This document shows positions 1 through 5,884 of a stretch of 28,695 bases of DNA, one piece after another. Source of the stretch: Pseudomonadota bacterium (lineage in GTDB: Bacteria > Pseudomonadota > Alphaproteobacteria > Caulobacterales > Caulobacteraceae); NCBI GenBank assembly GCA_023433585.1, contig JAEZCL010000205.1, positions 1 to 28,695 of the forward strand. The letters run 5' to 3'. Made by a program: the position numbers and the translations under genes. Position 1 is the stretch's first letter; the number at the start of each line of letters is the position of its first letter. The notes under the pieces were generated by a model that saw only the letters and a program-made list of their open reading frames with translations, was not told where the DNA came from and ran no database searches.

Positions 1-501
1 ACCGCGCCGCCGGCGCCCGAAATCGCGGAAGCCGCGCCTTCGGACCGGCCAGAGCTGAGTGCGGGCCTGTGGACGGTGACCAGCGACACCGACGGCATGG
101 TCTCGGTCGTCCGCATGTGCGTGGACGCCGAGGTTCAGCGCCGGATGAGCGTGATGGGCAGTCAGATGGCGGGCGGCGCCTGCGAGGAATCCACGGTGGC
201 GCCGCGTCCGGGCGGCGGCTGGACCGTGCATTCGGTCTGCGACATGGGGTCGGGCGGGCGCGTGGTCAGCCAGGGCGTGACCACCGGCGACATGCAAGGC
301 GCGTATCGCACCGAAATGACATCGACCACCACAGGGGCGGCGGTGCCGCACATGAACCGGACCGTGACCTCGACCATGCAGGGTCGTCACGACGGCCCCT
401 GCCCCGACGGGATGGCCCCCGGCGACATGGAGGCCCCCGGCGGCATCCGCCTGAACATGCTGGAGATGGCCGAAATGGCCGGGCGCACCGGTGCGCCGTA
501 A
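1..501 (+). CDS. DUF3617 family protein, 5'-truncated by the window edge
   Basis: The reading frame is open from the first base, so the true start lies upstream and about 166 residues are visible. The visible protein begins with a Pro/Ala-rich linker, then 'SAGLWTVTSD', the usual opening of the DUF3617 domain, and keeps the family pattern of a Cys pair and many Met, Thr and Gly residues ('GGACEES', 'VHSVCDMGS'). DUF3617 proteins are usually exported proteins of unknown function in proteobacteria; an N-terminal signal peptide would be outside this window. The TAA stop lies 3 bp from the stop of the convergent DUF4870 gene, so the two transcripts probably overlap at their ends. Family assignment is by pattern; no function is proposed. 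Confidence 0.7.
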   Translation, partial: TAPPAPEIAEAAPSDRPELSAGLWTVTSDTDGMVSVVRMCVDAEVQRRMSVMGSQMAGGACEESTVAPRPGGGWTVHSVCDMGSGGRVVSQGVTTGDMQGAYRTEMTSTTTGAAVPHMNRTVTSTMQGRHDGPCPDGMAPGDMEAPGGIRLNMLEMAEMAGRTGAP

Positions 502-504
502 CGC

Positions 505-900
505 TTACGGCGCGCGGCCCTGGACCACGCCGATCAGGCCCAGGACGCTCTTCACCATCGCCCAGATGAACAGCACGACGATGGCGATGGTCGCCGCGAT
601 CAGGAACGGCAATCCGATGATGATGGCCGTGAAGATCAGCGATACGAGCCAGAAGAGACCCAGAAGGATCATCCAGACCAGCGTTGACCAGAAAAGCTTG
701 ATCTGATCGTTCAGGTGACCCAAGACCCAACCACTCGTCGTGCCGCGAACGGCATAGGCGACGATGACGCCTATGACGGCGGTCAGTCCCCCGCTGGGCC
801 CCGTCAGCAGATACAGCAGCCACACCACGCCGGCGGCGGCGCGGCCTTCCTCCGGATCGCCGGATGCGTATCGCGGCTGGTCGGGCGGGACATGGGCCAT
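505..900 (-). CDS. DUF4870/Tic20-like small membrane protein (second of tandem pair)
   Basis: Protein of 131 residues, nearly all membrane: a helix around 'GVVWLLYLLTGPSGG', then 'GVIVAYAVRG', a short loop with 'SGWVLGHLNDQIKLFW', and two strongly hydrophobic helices in the C-terminal half. This arrangement (helix, loop with His and aromatic residues, two helices) is that of the DUF4870 family. The ATG at 900 is chosen because AGGAGG lies just upstream; that ribosome site overlaps the stop region of the preceding paralogue, so the two are probably co-translated. A longer frame reaches 1080 but would run through the neighbouring gene. Function is unknown. Confidence 0.75.
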   Translation of the reverse strand: MAHVPPDQPRYASGDPEEGRAAAGVVWLLYLLTGPSGGLTAVIGVIVAYAVRGTTSGWVLGHLNDQIKLFWSTLVWMILLGLFWLVSLIFTAIIIGLPFLIAATIAIVVLFIWAMVKSVLGLIGVVQGRAP

Positions 901-911
901 GGGGCGTCCTC

Positions 912-1538
912 CTAGAAAAACCAGGTGCGGGGATTGGATATGGGCTGGGCGTTCTTGAGGCGCCAGATGCCGGCCGCCCCGCGCGCGATGGTCCACACCG
1001 CCAGCAGGAACAGCACGAACACCCCCAGGTTGACCACGATCAGGATCAGGCCGACCAGGGCGGCGATGGCGGCGCCCCACAGGGTGCGCTGCTGATAGAC
1101 ATAATGGCTGAGCAGGAACGGCGAGGCGTTCACCGTCCGGCCGGTGACCGCCAGCAGGCCGAGGACGGCGGAAAAGCCCAGGGTCGGCACCGCGAACAGG
1201 ATCAGGGCGTAGATGGTCAGGGCCCAGGTCAGGCGGTCGCTGGGCTCCGCCTCCAGCGCGCGGCGGCGCTCGGCGCGCGACACGAAAGCCGGCGTCGGGG
1301 CGACGGCCGGCAGGTCCGGTCCCGGGCCATGGATCACGGGTTCAGGCTCCGGCGCGGGAATGGATTCCGGCTCATGAGGCGCTTCGGGGAGCGGTTCGGG
1401 AAATGCTTCTGGGGCCGATTCAGGCGCGGGCTCGGGGGCCGGCTCGACCGCGCGGCCGGCGACCGATTGCGGCGAGCAGAATCCGATCTGATCGTCGAAG
1501 TCGTCTTCGGGTTTGCTGGGATCGCCCGGTTCGGCCAT
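912..1538 (-). CDS. DUF4870/Tic20-like membrane protein with Pro/Glu-rich N-terminal tail (first of tandem pair)
   Basis: Protein of 208 residues. Residues 1-95 are a low-complexity acidic tail with repeated Pro-Glu-Pro steps ('EPAPEPAPESAPEAF'), followed by a basic stretch 'SRAERRRALE' and a C-terminal half with three hydrophobic segments. The C-terminal half keeps the family pattern: a 'SHYVYQQRTLWGA' loop and an ending 'NPRTWFF'. The gene precedes its paralogue by 11 bp. The tail is presumably cytoplasmic and may bind a partner; that is an inference. It lies 92 bp downstream of folB on the same strand, so read-through from the pterin cluster is possible. Confidence 0.72.
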   Translation of the reverse strand: MAEPGDPSKPEDDFDDQIGFCSPQSVAGRAVEPAPEPAPESAPEAFPEPLPEAPHEPESIPAPEPEPVIHGPGPDLPAVAPTPAFVSRAERRRALEAEPSDRLTWALTIYALILFAVPTLGFSAVLGLLAVTGRTVNASPFLLSHYVYQQRTLWGAAIAALVGLILIVVNLGVFVLFLLAVWTIARGAAGIWRLKNAQPISNPRTWFF

Positions 1539-1615
1539 CTCGTTCCTCTGCGCGCGCCTTCATGCATCGGGGCGTCTGGCGTCGACAATGGCGGCGCCCG
1601 CCCGTCAAGGCAACC

Positions 1616-1631
1616 ACCCGCGAGAGCGGGT
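1616..1631 (-). terminator. Short hairpin at the end of folB
   Basis: A perfect 6-bp stem (acccgc / gcgggt) with a 4-nt loop sits directly after and partly in the folB stop codon. There is no T-tract after it on the minus strand, so it may only attenuate or protect the 3' end. Confidence 0.3.
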
Positions 1632-2038
1632 CAGCGCCGCCAGACGACCTCGCAGCCCGGCGCGTCCGTATCGGCCAGAGCGCCCGGTTTCTCGACCCGC
1701 ACCCGCGCGCCGCGCACCCGGGAATCCTCGAGACAGGCCAGGGCCAGCCGGTCGGCGAAGGTCTCCACCAGGCCCACATGCCCGGCCGCCACGATGGCGC
1801 GGGCCGCCTCGGCCACCGTTTCATAGTTCACCGTGTCGGAAAGCCGGTCCACCTCGGCGGCGCCCAGATCCAGCTCCACGTCTATGACCAGGCTCTGGAG
1901 CCGGCCCTGCTCGTGATCGTGCACGCCGATGCCCGCCTCGACCCGCAGCCCGCGCACGAAGACGGTCAGCTGAGTCCGGCTGGGTTCAGGCGGGCTGAAC
2001 GGACGGTCGGCGCCGAGAGAGATGAAGGTCGCGGACAT
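1631..2038 (-). CDS. folB: Dihydroneopterin aldolase
   Basis: Protein of 135 residues of the FolB fold, which converts 7,8-dihydroneopterin to 6-hydroxymethyl-dihydropterin and glycolaldehyde in folate synthesis; cytoplasmic, normally octameric. Visible active-site positions: Glu43 in 'GIGVHDHEQG', Tyr72 in 'TVNYETV', Glu92 in 'LVETFADRLA' and Lys117 in 'RVEKPGAL', all in the usual places. The ATG at 2038 (product MSATF...) gives the normal family length after a roughly 22-residue leader; a longer frame to 2161 overlaps the upstream gene and is unlikely. It lies 53 bp after the PTPS-like gene and is probably the last gene of the pterin cluster. It is the better candidate of the two FolB paralogues for folate synthesis, but which one does this cannot be read from sequence. 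Confidence 0.85.
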   Translation of the reverse strand: MSATFISLGADRPFSPPEPSRTQLTVFVRGLRVEAGIGVHDHEQGRLQSLVIDVELDLGAAEVDRLSDTVNYETVAEAARAIVAAGHVGLVETFADRLALACLEDSRVRGARVRVEKPGALADTDAPGCEVVWRR

Positions 2039-2091
2039 GGGGGATTTCCGGGGATGGTTTTCCGGGCGGATGGGGCGGTTTCGCCGGCGCC

Positions 2092-2643
2092 TCAGTGAGA
2101 CGCCATGCGCAGCACGGCGGACGGGCGAAGATCGTTGATGCTCATGTCGGCGCGCCCGCACCAGTCGCCGGGCCGCCAGCCGGCCTCGGCGGCGCTCAGG
2201 TCGGCGGCGCGCAGGATCACCGTATTGGTCGGGGTCTCCTCGATCATCACCTCCTCACAAGCGAAGTCCGGCGCATCCTGGCGCAGGAAGGCCGTCAGCT
2301 TGTGATGAAAGGCCAGAGCCAACGCCTCGGTGGTGGGATCGCCGTCGAAGGTCATGATCCGCTCCAGCCGGTGCGGCTCATGCTGACGGAAAAAATCCAC
2401 CAGCGGATCGTTGCGGTTAAGCTGCAGCGCATGGTCCACCGACTGGTCGATCCAGGCGTGCCAGCGCCGCTTCAGCGCGTCGAAGGGGGCGGCGTGGTTG
2501 GCGTGACCCAGGTCCAGGGCCGCCCGCCCGCGCAGCCGCACCCGCACGATCTCGTTATGGCCGTGGGGCATGGCGCATTTGGAGTCCGGGTCGGCCAGCA
2601 GCCGGTGCGCCATGCAGTAGCGCCGGGTGAACTCGATCAGCAT
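2092..2643 (-). CDS. 6-pyruvoyl-tetrahydropterin synthase / 6-carboxytetrahydropterin synthase (QueD) family protein
   Basis: Protein of 183 residues from the ATG at 2643 (a TTG five codons upstream, directly after the previous stop, is an alternative). The zinc ligands are His13 ('MAHRLL') and His27 and His29 in 'CAMPHGHNE'; Cys23 sits at the C-x3-H-G-H spacing of QueD-type enzymes, so the catalytic Cys is kept. Asp70-His71 ('SVDHALQLN') and a conserved Glu near 'MIEETPTN' complete the active site. QueD is about 120 residues, so this protein has insertions and a C-terminal extension of some 35 residues. QueD makes the queuosine precursor; relatives make tetrahydropterins or replace FolB. Its place among FolB and reductase genes argues for a pterin-cofactor or folate role over queuosine. 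Confidence 0.8.
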   Translation of the reverse strand: MLIEFTRRYCMAHRLLADPDSKCAMPHGHNEIVRVRLRGRAALDLGHANHAAPFDALKRRWHAWIDQSVDHALQLNRNDPLVDFFRQHEPHRLERIMTFDGDPTTEALALAFHHKLTAFLRQDAPDFACEEVMIEETPTNTVILRAADLSAAEAGWRPGDWCGRADMSINDLRPSAVLRMASH

Positions 2644-2658
2644 CGTCTTCGTCCGCAA

Positions 2659-3558
2659 TCAGGCCGCTGTCGTCGCGCGCGCTTCGTCCGAGGAGCGCAG
2701 GGCCGCGCGCACATCGTCCGCACCGGGGGCGGCCTGTCCGGCAATGACCAGGAAGCAGTCCGGCGCCTCGGCGAGGAAGGCCCTTAACATGAACATGAGG
2801 TCCTGAGCGAAATAAAGCTGCTCGGCGCTGTCCCAGAGGAAATCGCGCGACACGAACTTGCCACCCACCAGGCACAGGTGTCGGCGGCCTTCTATGCATC
2901 GCGACACGCCGGTCTTCAGGAAATTCCAGCCGGTCTGGGCGCGCCCGTCCGCATCGGCGGGGCCGGTCACGCCCGCCCCTTCCAGGGTATGGTGGAACCG
3001 ACCCATCAGATCGGCGCAATCGGCGCTGGTCCCCGCCGCGTCCCGATCAGCCGGAATGCACAGGTTGAAATTGATCCGCGCCACGGTCACCTCCAGCCGG
3101 AGCACCATGAGCCGCCAGCCGGGCGTCCCATCGATGTCCGCAGGGGCCGCCAGGGCGATTTCAGCCTGACATTCGCCGCGTCTCAGATTGACGAACACCG
3201 GCGTCAGGGCCTGACCCGCCGGGGGCCGCCGCCGCCGGTCTGGGGCGTAGAAGCCGTGGGGCGTCTCGACCAGATTGGCCAGGATCGGCGGCAGAACGTG
3301 AGTGAACAGCATCTCGGTGCGCCGCTTCAGTCCGTTCACGCCACTGTCGGCCCGGGCCAGGACGGTGACGATCAGCAGCACGGGCAGCAGCACGCCGAAG
3401 AACTGGACCGTCGCGGCCAACAGATCATGACGCCCGGCCCACAGGCTGAAGCTGAACAGCGCCAGATTGGCTGCACAGGCGAAGGCCAGCACCACGACCA
3501 CGAACAGCCGCGTCGACCAGGGCAGACTGAACGCCTTTATGTCCTTAAAGAAATTCAC
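2659..3558 (-). CDS. Unrecognised two-helix membrane protein within the pterin operon
   Basis: Protein of 299 residues that I do not recognise. It has two hydrophobic helices near the N terminus (about residues 18-40 and 48-68), a basic stretch ('GLKRRTEM'), then a soluble domain of about 225 residues. The soluble part has a basic Pro-rich segment ('DRRRRPPAG'), beta-strand-like runs ('WRLMVLRLEVTVARINF') and several Cys (in 'INFNLCIP', 'SADCADL', 'VSRCIEG', 'RHLCLVG'). The GTG start at 3558 overlaps the reductase stop (GTGA), and the stop lies 15 bp from the PTPS-like ATG, so it is surely co-translated with pterin genes. With a single short periplasmic loop, the domain is probably cytoplasmic. 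Confidence 0.75.
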   Translation of the reverse strand: MNFFKDIKAFSLPWSTRLFVVVVLAFACAANLALFSFSLWAGRHDLLAATVQFFGVLLPVLLIVTVLARADSGVNGLKRRTEMLFTHVLPPILANLVETPHGFYAPDRRRRPPAGQALTPVFVNLRRGECQAEIALAAPADIDGTPGWRLMVLRLEVTVARINFNLCIPADRDAAGTSADCADLMGRFHHTLEGAGVTGPADADGRAQTGWNFLKTGVSRCIEGRRHLCLVGGKFVSRDFLWDSAEQLYFAQDLMFMLRAFLAEAPDCFLVIAGQAAPGADDVRAALRSSDEARATTAA

Positions 3559-4334
3559 GCGCGATGTCCGTTGACGGTCGGGTCGAACGCCACGTCGCGC
3601 GCCCGCCCCACCAGCGATTCACCCCCATCCACGGTCAAAATGCGGCCATGAAAGCTGGCGGTGTCAAGAACGAAACAAACGGCTCGGGCCACATCCTCGG
3701 GCGTGTTGGTGCGGCCAAGGGGCGTGGCGGCGACGGCGGCTCTGAAATCCGCCTCGGTCTGCGGACCGCTGGGATAGATCAGTCCCGGCGCCACCCCGCA
3801 CACGCGCAGCCGGGGGGACGCGGCCAAAGCCAGCGCTTCGGTCAGGCCCGCCAGGCCGGTCTTGGCCGCCGTATAGGAGAAATAGTCGGGGTTGGGGCTG
3901 TTGATCTTGTGATCCAGAATATTCACCGCCACCGGGTCCGGGCCGCCGGATTCGGTCACCCGGCGCAGCAGGTCGCGGATCAGGAACACCGGCGCGGTCA
4001 GGTTCAGGGCCAGATGGGCCGCCCAGCGCGCGTCCGTCAGCCCGTCCAGAGTGTCATAGTCGAACAGGGCCGCGTTGTTCACCAGGGCGTCCAGCCCGCC
4101 CAGCGCGTCGGCGGCCGCATCGATCAGGCCGTCACGTTGATCCAGGCTGGTCAGGTCGGCCCTGAGCAGTTCGCATACGCCGCCGGCGGCGCGCACCTCT
4201 TCCTGAACCGCCAGCGCCTCGGCGGCGGAACGGTTGTGATGCAGGACAATGCGGTCCCCCCGGGCGGCGAGGTTTCGGACCAGGACGGCGCCCAGCCTGC
4301 GCGCGCCGCCGGTGATCAGGATGTTCCTAGCCAC
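3555..4334 (-). CDS. SDR-family pteridine reductase-like protein (FolM/PTR1 type)
   Basis: Protein of 259 residues with the short-chain dehydrogenase fold. The NADP-binding glycine motif is 'TGGARRLG' (residues 8-15), followed by basic residues around 'HHNRSAAE' that favour NADPH, and 'VNNAALF' at 85-91. Tyr154 and Lys158 form the Y-x3-K pair. Where most SDRs have a catalytic Ser, this one has Asp141 in 'NILDHK', 13 residues before Tyr154; this Asp-Tyr-Lys arrangement and spacing is that of Leishmania PTR1 pteridine reductase. The expected reaction is reduction of a dihydropterin or dihydrofolate. The GTG start at 4334 overlaps the upstream FolB-like gene by 8 nt; the stop overlaps the next start (GTGA). 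Confidence 0.82.
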   Translation of the reverse strand: MARNILITGGARRLGAVLVRNLAARGDRIVLHHNRSAAEALAVQEEVRAAGGVCELLRADLTSLDQRDGLIDAAADALGGLDALVNNAALFDYDTLDGLTDARWAAHLALNLTAPVFLIRDLLRRVTESGGPDPVAVNILDHKINSPNPDYFSYTAAKTGLAGLTEALALAASPRLRVCGVAPGLIYPSGPQTEADFRAAVAATPLGRTNTPEDVARAVCFVLDTASFHGRILTVDGGESLVGRARDVAFDPTVNGHRA

Positions 4335-4749
4335 GGCCGGGCCGCGTGCGCGTCAGCTCGACCCCCGCGCCCGCCGTCTCGGGAAAGATGTCCGGCTTGT
4401 TGATGACCACCCGGCAGGCGGAGACCCGCGCATCCTCGAAAATGAACGCCGCCAAGTCTTCCAGCAGGGTTTCCAGCAGGGGGGTGTGGGGCCTGTCGCT
4501 CCAGGCCAGAACATGATCGCGCACCCGATCATAGTCGATGATCGCGCCCTGGCCCAACGGCGCCGCGGCCGGCGACGGCGCGTCGCCCCACATCTCGACG
4601 CTGACCAGCAGCCGGTTGGGCCGTTGGGGATGTCGCTCCCAAGGATGAAGGCCGCAGGCCACGGCGACCTGGATATCCTTCAGAAAGACCCGAATCCCGT
4701 CGCCCGGCGCCGAGCCGGCGATCACGGTCCCCCCGGGGGCGGGCGTCAT
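4327..4749 (-). CDS. Second FolB-fold protein (dihydroneopterin aldolase or FolX-like epimerase)
   Basis: Protein of 140 residues, paralogous to the FolB at 1631-2038 but quite diverged. Active-site positions remain: Glu38 in 'GLHPWERH', Tyr73 in 'IIDYDRVR', Glu93 in 'LLETLLED' and Lys118 in 'VINKPDIF'. It has a Pro/Ala-rich insertion near residues 57-66. The ATG shares its A with the TGA of the upstream 26-residue ORF (TGATG), a classic coupling arrangement, and the end overlaps the reductase gene by 8 nt. In gammaproteobacteria the FolB-fold epimerase FolX is commonly paired with the reductase FolM to make tetrahydromonapterin; the direct pairing here suggests this copy could be FolX-like, but an ordinary aldolase is equally possible from sequence. 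Confidence 0.75.
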   Translation of the reverse strand: MTPAPGGTVIAGSAPGDGIRVFLKDIQVAVACGLHPWERHPQRPNRLLVSVEMWGDAPSPAAAPLGQGAIIDYDRVRDHVLAWSDRPHTPLLETLLEDLAAFIFEDARVSACRVVINKPDIFPETAGAGVELTRTRPGRG

Positions 4750-4829
4750 CAGTCGATCCGCCCGAACTCGAACCAGTTGATGGCGGCCAGGACGGCGACG
4801 AAGCCCAGGACGATGGCGATGACCAGCAT
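4749..4829 (-). CDS. 26-residue single-helix membrane microprotein leading the pterin operon
   Basis: The frame encodes 26 residues: 'MLVIAIVLGFVAVLAAINWF' followed by EFGRID. The first 20 residues form one membrane helix and the end is short and polar. A good ribosome site (GAGGAG) lies about 10 nt upstream of the ATG, in an otherwise short intergenic region, and the stop codon overlaps the next ATG as TGATG. These two features make it a real gene rather than chance. It is too short for normal gene callers. Function unknown; it may anchor or regulate a partner, or serve only to load ribosomes onto the folB-like gene. Confidence 0.65.
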   Translation of the reverse strand: MLVIAIVLGFVAVLAAINWFEFGRID

Positions 4830-4901
4830 GGAAGAGCACTCCTCGGATATGCCGCTCCGCTTATCGCGCGCGGCGTGATGGTTCAAGCGCGGCGGATGGC
4901 C

Positions 4902-4907
4902 TAATAG
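4902..4907 (+). promoter_or_regulatory. Possible -10 element for a leaderless Nudix mRNA
   Basis: TAATAG ends 6 nt before the ATG at 4914 and no Shine-Dalgarno sequence is present. No convincing -35 box is visible, so this rests mainly on geometry. Confidence 0.3.
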
Positions 4908-4913
4908 CGGGCC

Positions 4914-5387
4914 ATGACCACCTGGCGCCGCCACGTCGAGCCCTTCACCCGGCCGCTGTTCTTCGCCTTCTCGCGGCTGACGCGGGGCATGACCCTGGGC
5001 GTGCGGGTGGCGGTCACGGACGCAGAGGGTCGGATCCTTCTGGTGAAACACACCTATCTGGACGGCTGGTGGCTGCCGGGCGGCGGGGTGGACCGGGGCG
5101 AGACGGCGCAGGACGCGGCGGTGCGGGAACTGCGGGAGGAGACCGGGCTGATCGCCGCTGAGCCCCCTCGCCTGCTCTCGGTGCATTCCAATCACCGGTT
5201 CTTTCCGAACGACCATGTGCTGGTGTTCGCCGTGGACGCCTTCACCATGGAAAATCGGACATCGCATGGGGAGATTTCCGACGCGGAATGGTTCGCGCCG
5301 GACGCCCTGCCCCCGGATGTGACGGCCGCCACCCGACGCCGTTTGGACGAAATCTTCAACGGGGCGCCGCCCGACCCCCTGTGGTAG
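4914..5387 (+). CDS. Nudix hydrolase
   Basis: Protein of 157 residues with a complete Nudix box at about residues 57-79: 'GGVDRGETAQDAAV' followed by 'RELREETGL', matching G-x5-E-x7-R-E-U-x-E-E-x-G-U. Such enzymes hydrolyse nucleoside diphosphate-linked compounds using Mg2+ held by the Glu residues of the box. The N-terminal 25 residues are basic and aromatic with no signal peptide. The substrate cannot be told; the gene is divergent from the pterin operon, and one known Nudix role is dihydroneopterin triphosphate dephosphorylation, but the neighbourhood is the only hint. No ribosome site precedes the ATG; a -10-like TAATAG sits 6 nt before it, so the mRNA may be leaderless. Confidence 0.88.
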   Translation: MTTWRRHVEPFTRPLFFAFSRLTRGMTLGVRVAVTDAEGRILLVKHTYLDGWWLPGGGVDRGETAQDAAVRELREETGLIAAEPPRLLSVHSNHRFFPNDHVLVFAVDAFTMENRTSHGEISDAEWFAPDALPPDVTAATRRRLDEIFNGAPPDPLW

Positions 5388-5397
5388 GTGCGGGGTC

Positions 5398-5844
5398 ATG
5401 AACGCCACCACCCTGGCCATCCTGGCCGTCATCATCGGCGGCGCCCTGACGGCGCTGCAGGGCCCCACCAATGCGCGCCTGGCCGAGGCCGTGGGATCGC
5501 CGGTCAACGCCGCCCTGGTGTCGTTCGCGGTTGGAACCGTCGCCCTGATGGTCCTGGCGGCGACGCTGCAGGTCCGACCGGACATGGCCGCGACCCGCGC
5601 CTTGCCGTCGGCGGCCTGGCTGGGTGGATTTTACGGGGCCGTGTTCGTGGTGGCGGCGACCTTCGCCATCCCCCGCCTGGGCGTGGCCACCACCATCGTC
5701 CTGATGGTGACGGGCCAGATGCTGCTGAGCCTGGTGCTGGACCATTTCGGCTTCATGGGCGTGGCGAAACAACCGATCACCCCCACGCGCCTGGCGGGCG
5801 TGGCCATGCTGGTGGGCGGGGTGCTTCTGGTGCGCAAGGGCTGA
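5398..5844 (+). CDS. DMT-superfamily half transporter (YdcZ/DUF606 family)
   Basis: Protein of 148 residues, almost entirely hydrophobic, with four to five membrane helices. The opening 'GALTALQGPTNARLAEAVGS' is the signature region of the YdcZ/DUF606 family ('.G.....Q...N..L....GSP..A...SF.VG'), and 'VFVVAATFAIPRLGVATTIV' matches the second half. Family members are small membrane proteins thought to act as dimers; some occur as tandem pairs, but only one copy is here. It starts 10 bp after the Nudix stop and is probably in the same transcript. The substrate is unknown. Confidence 0.8.
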   Translation: MNATTLAILAVIIGGALTALQGPTNARLAEAVGSPVNAALVSFAVGTVALMVLAATLQVRPDMAATRALPSAAWLGGFYGAVFVVAATFAIPRLGVATTIVLMVTGQMLLSLVLDHFGFMGVAKQPITPTRLAGVAMLVGGVLLVRKG

Positions 5845-5873
5845 GGCGCTTCGCGGTGAACCGCGCGGCGCCT
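5844..5873 (+). terminator. Symmetrical hairpin between the YdcZ-family gene and uvrC
   Basis: Outer stem AGGCGC/GCGCCT and inner stem CGCGG/CCGCG with a TGAA loop, separated by a small tt/cg internal loop. It begins at the last base of the upstream stop codon. No T-tract follows; it could terminate or stabilise the upstream mRNA. Confidence 0.4.
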
Positions 5874-5878
5874 ATATT
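5873..5878 (+). promoter_or_regulatory. Possible -10 element for a leaderless uvrC mRNA
   Basis: TATATT, a near-consensus -10 box, ends 6 nt before the uvrC GTG. No ribosome site is present. The position 17 bp upstream (TTCGCG) is a poor -35, and it lies inside the hairpin at 5844-5873. Confidence 0.4.
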
Positions 5879-5884
5879 GGCGGC

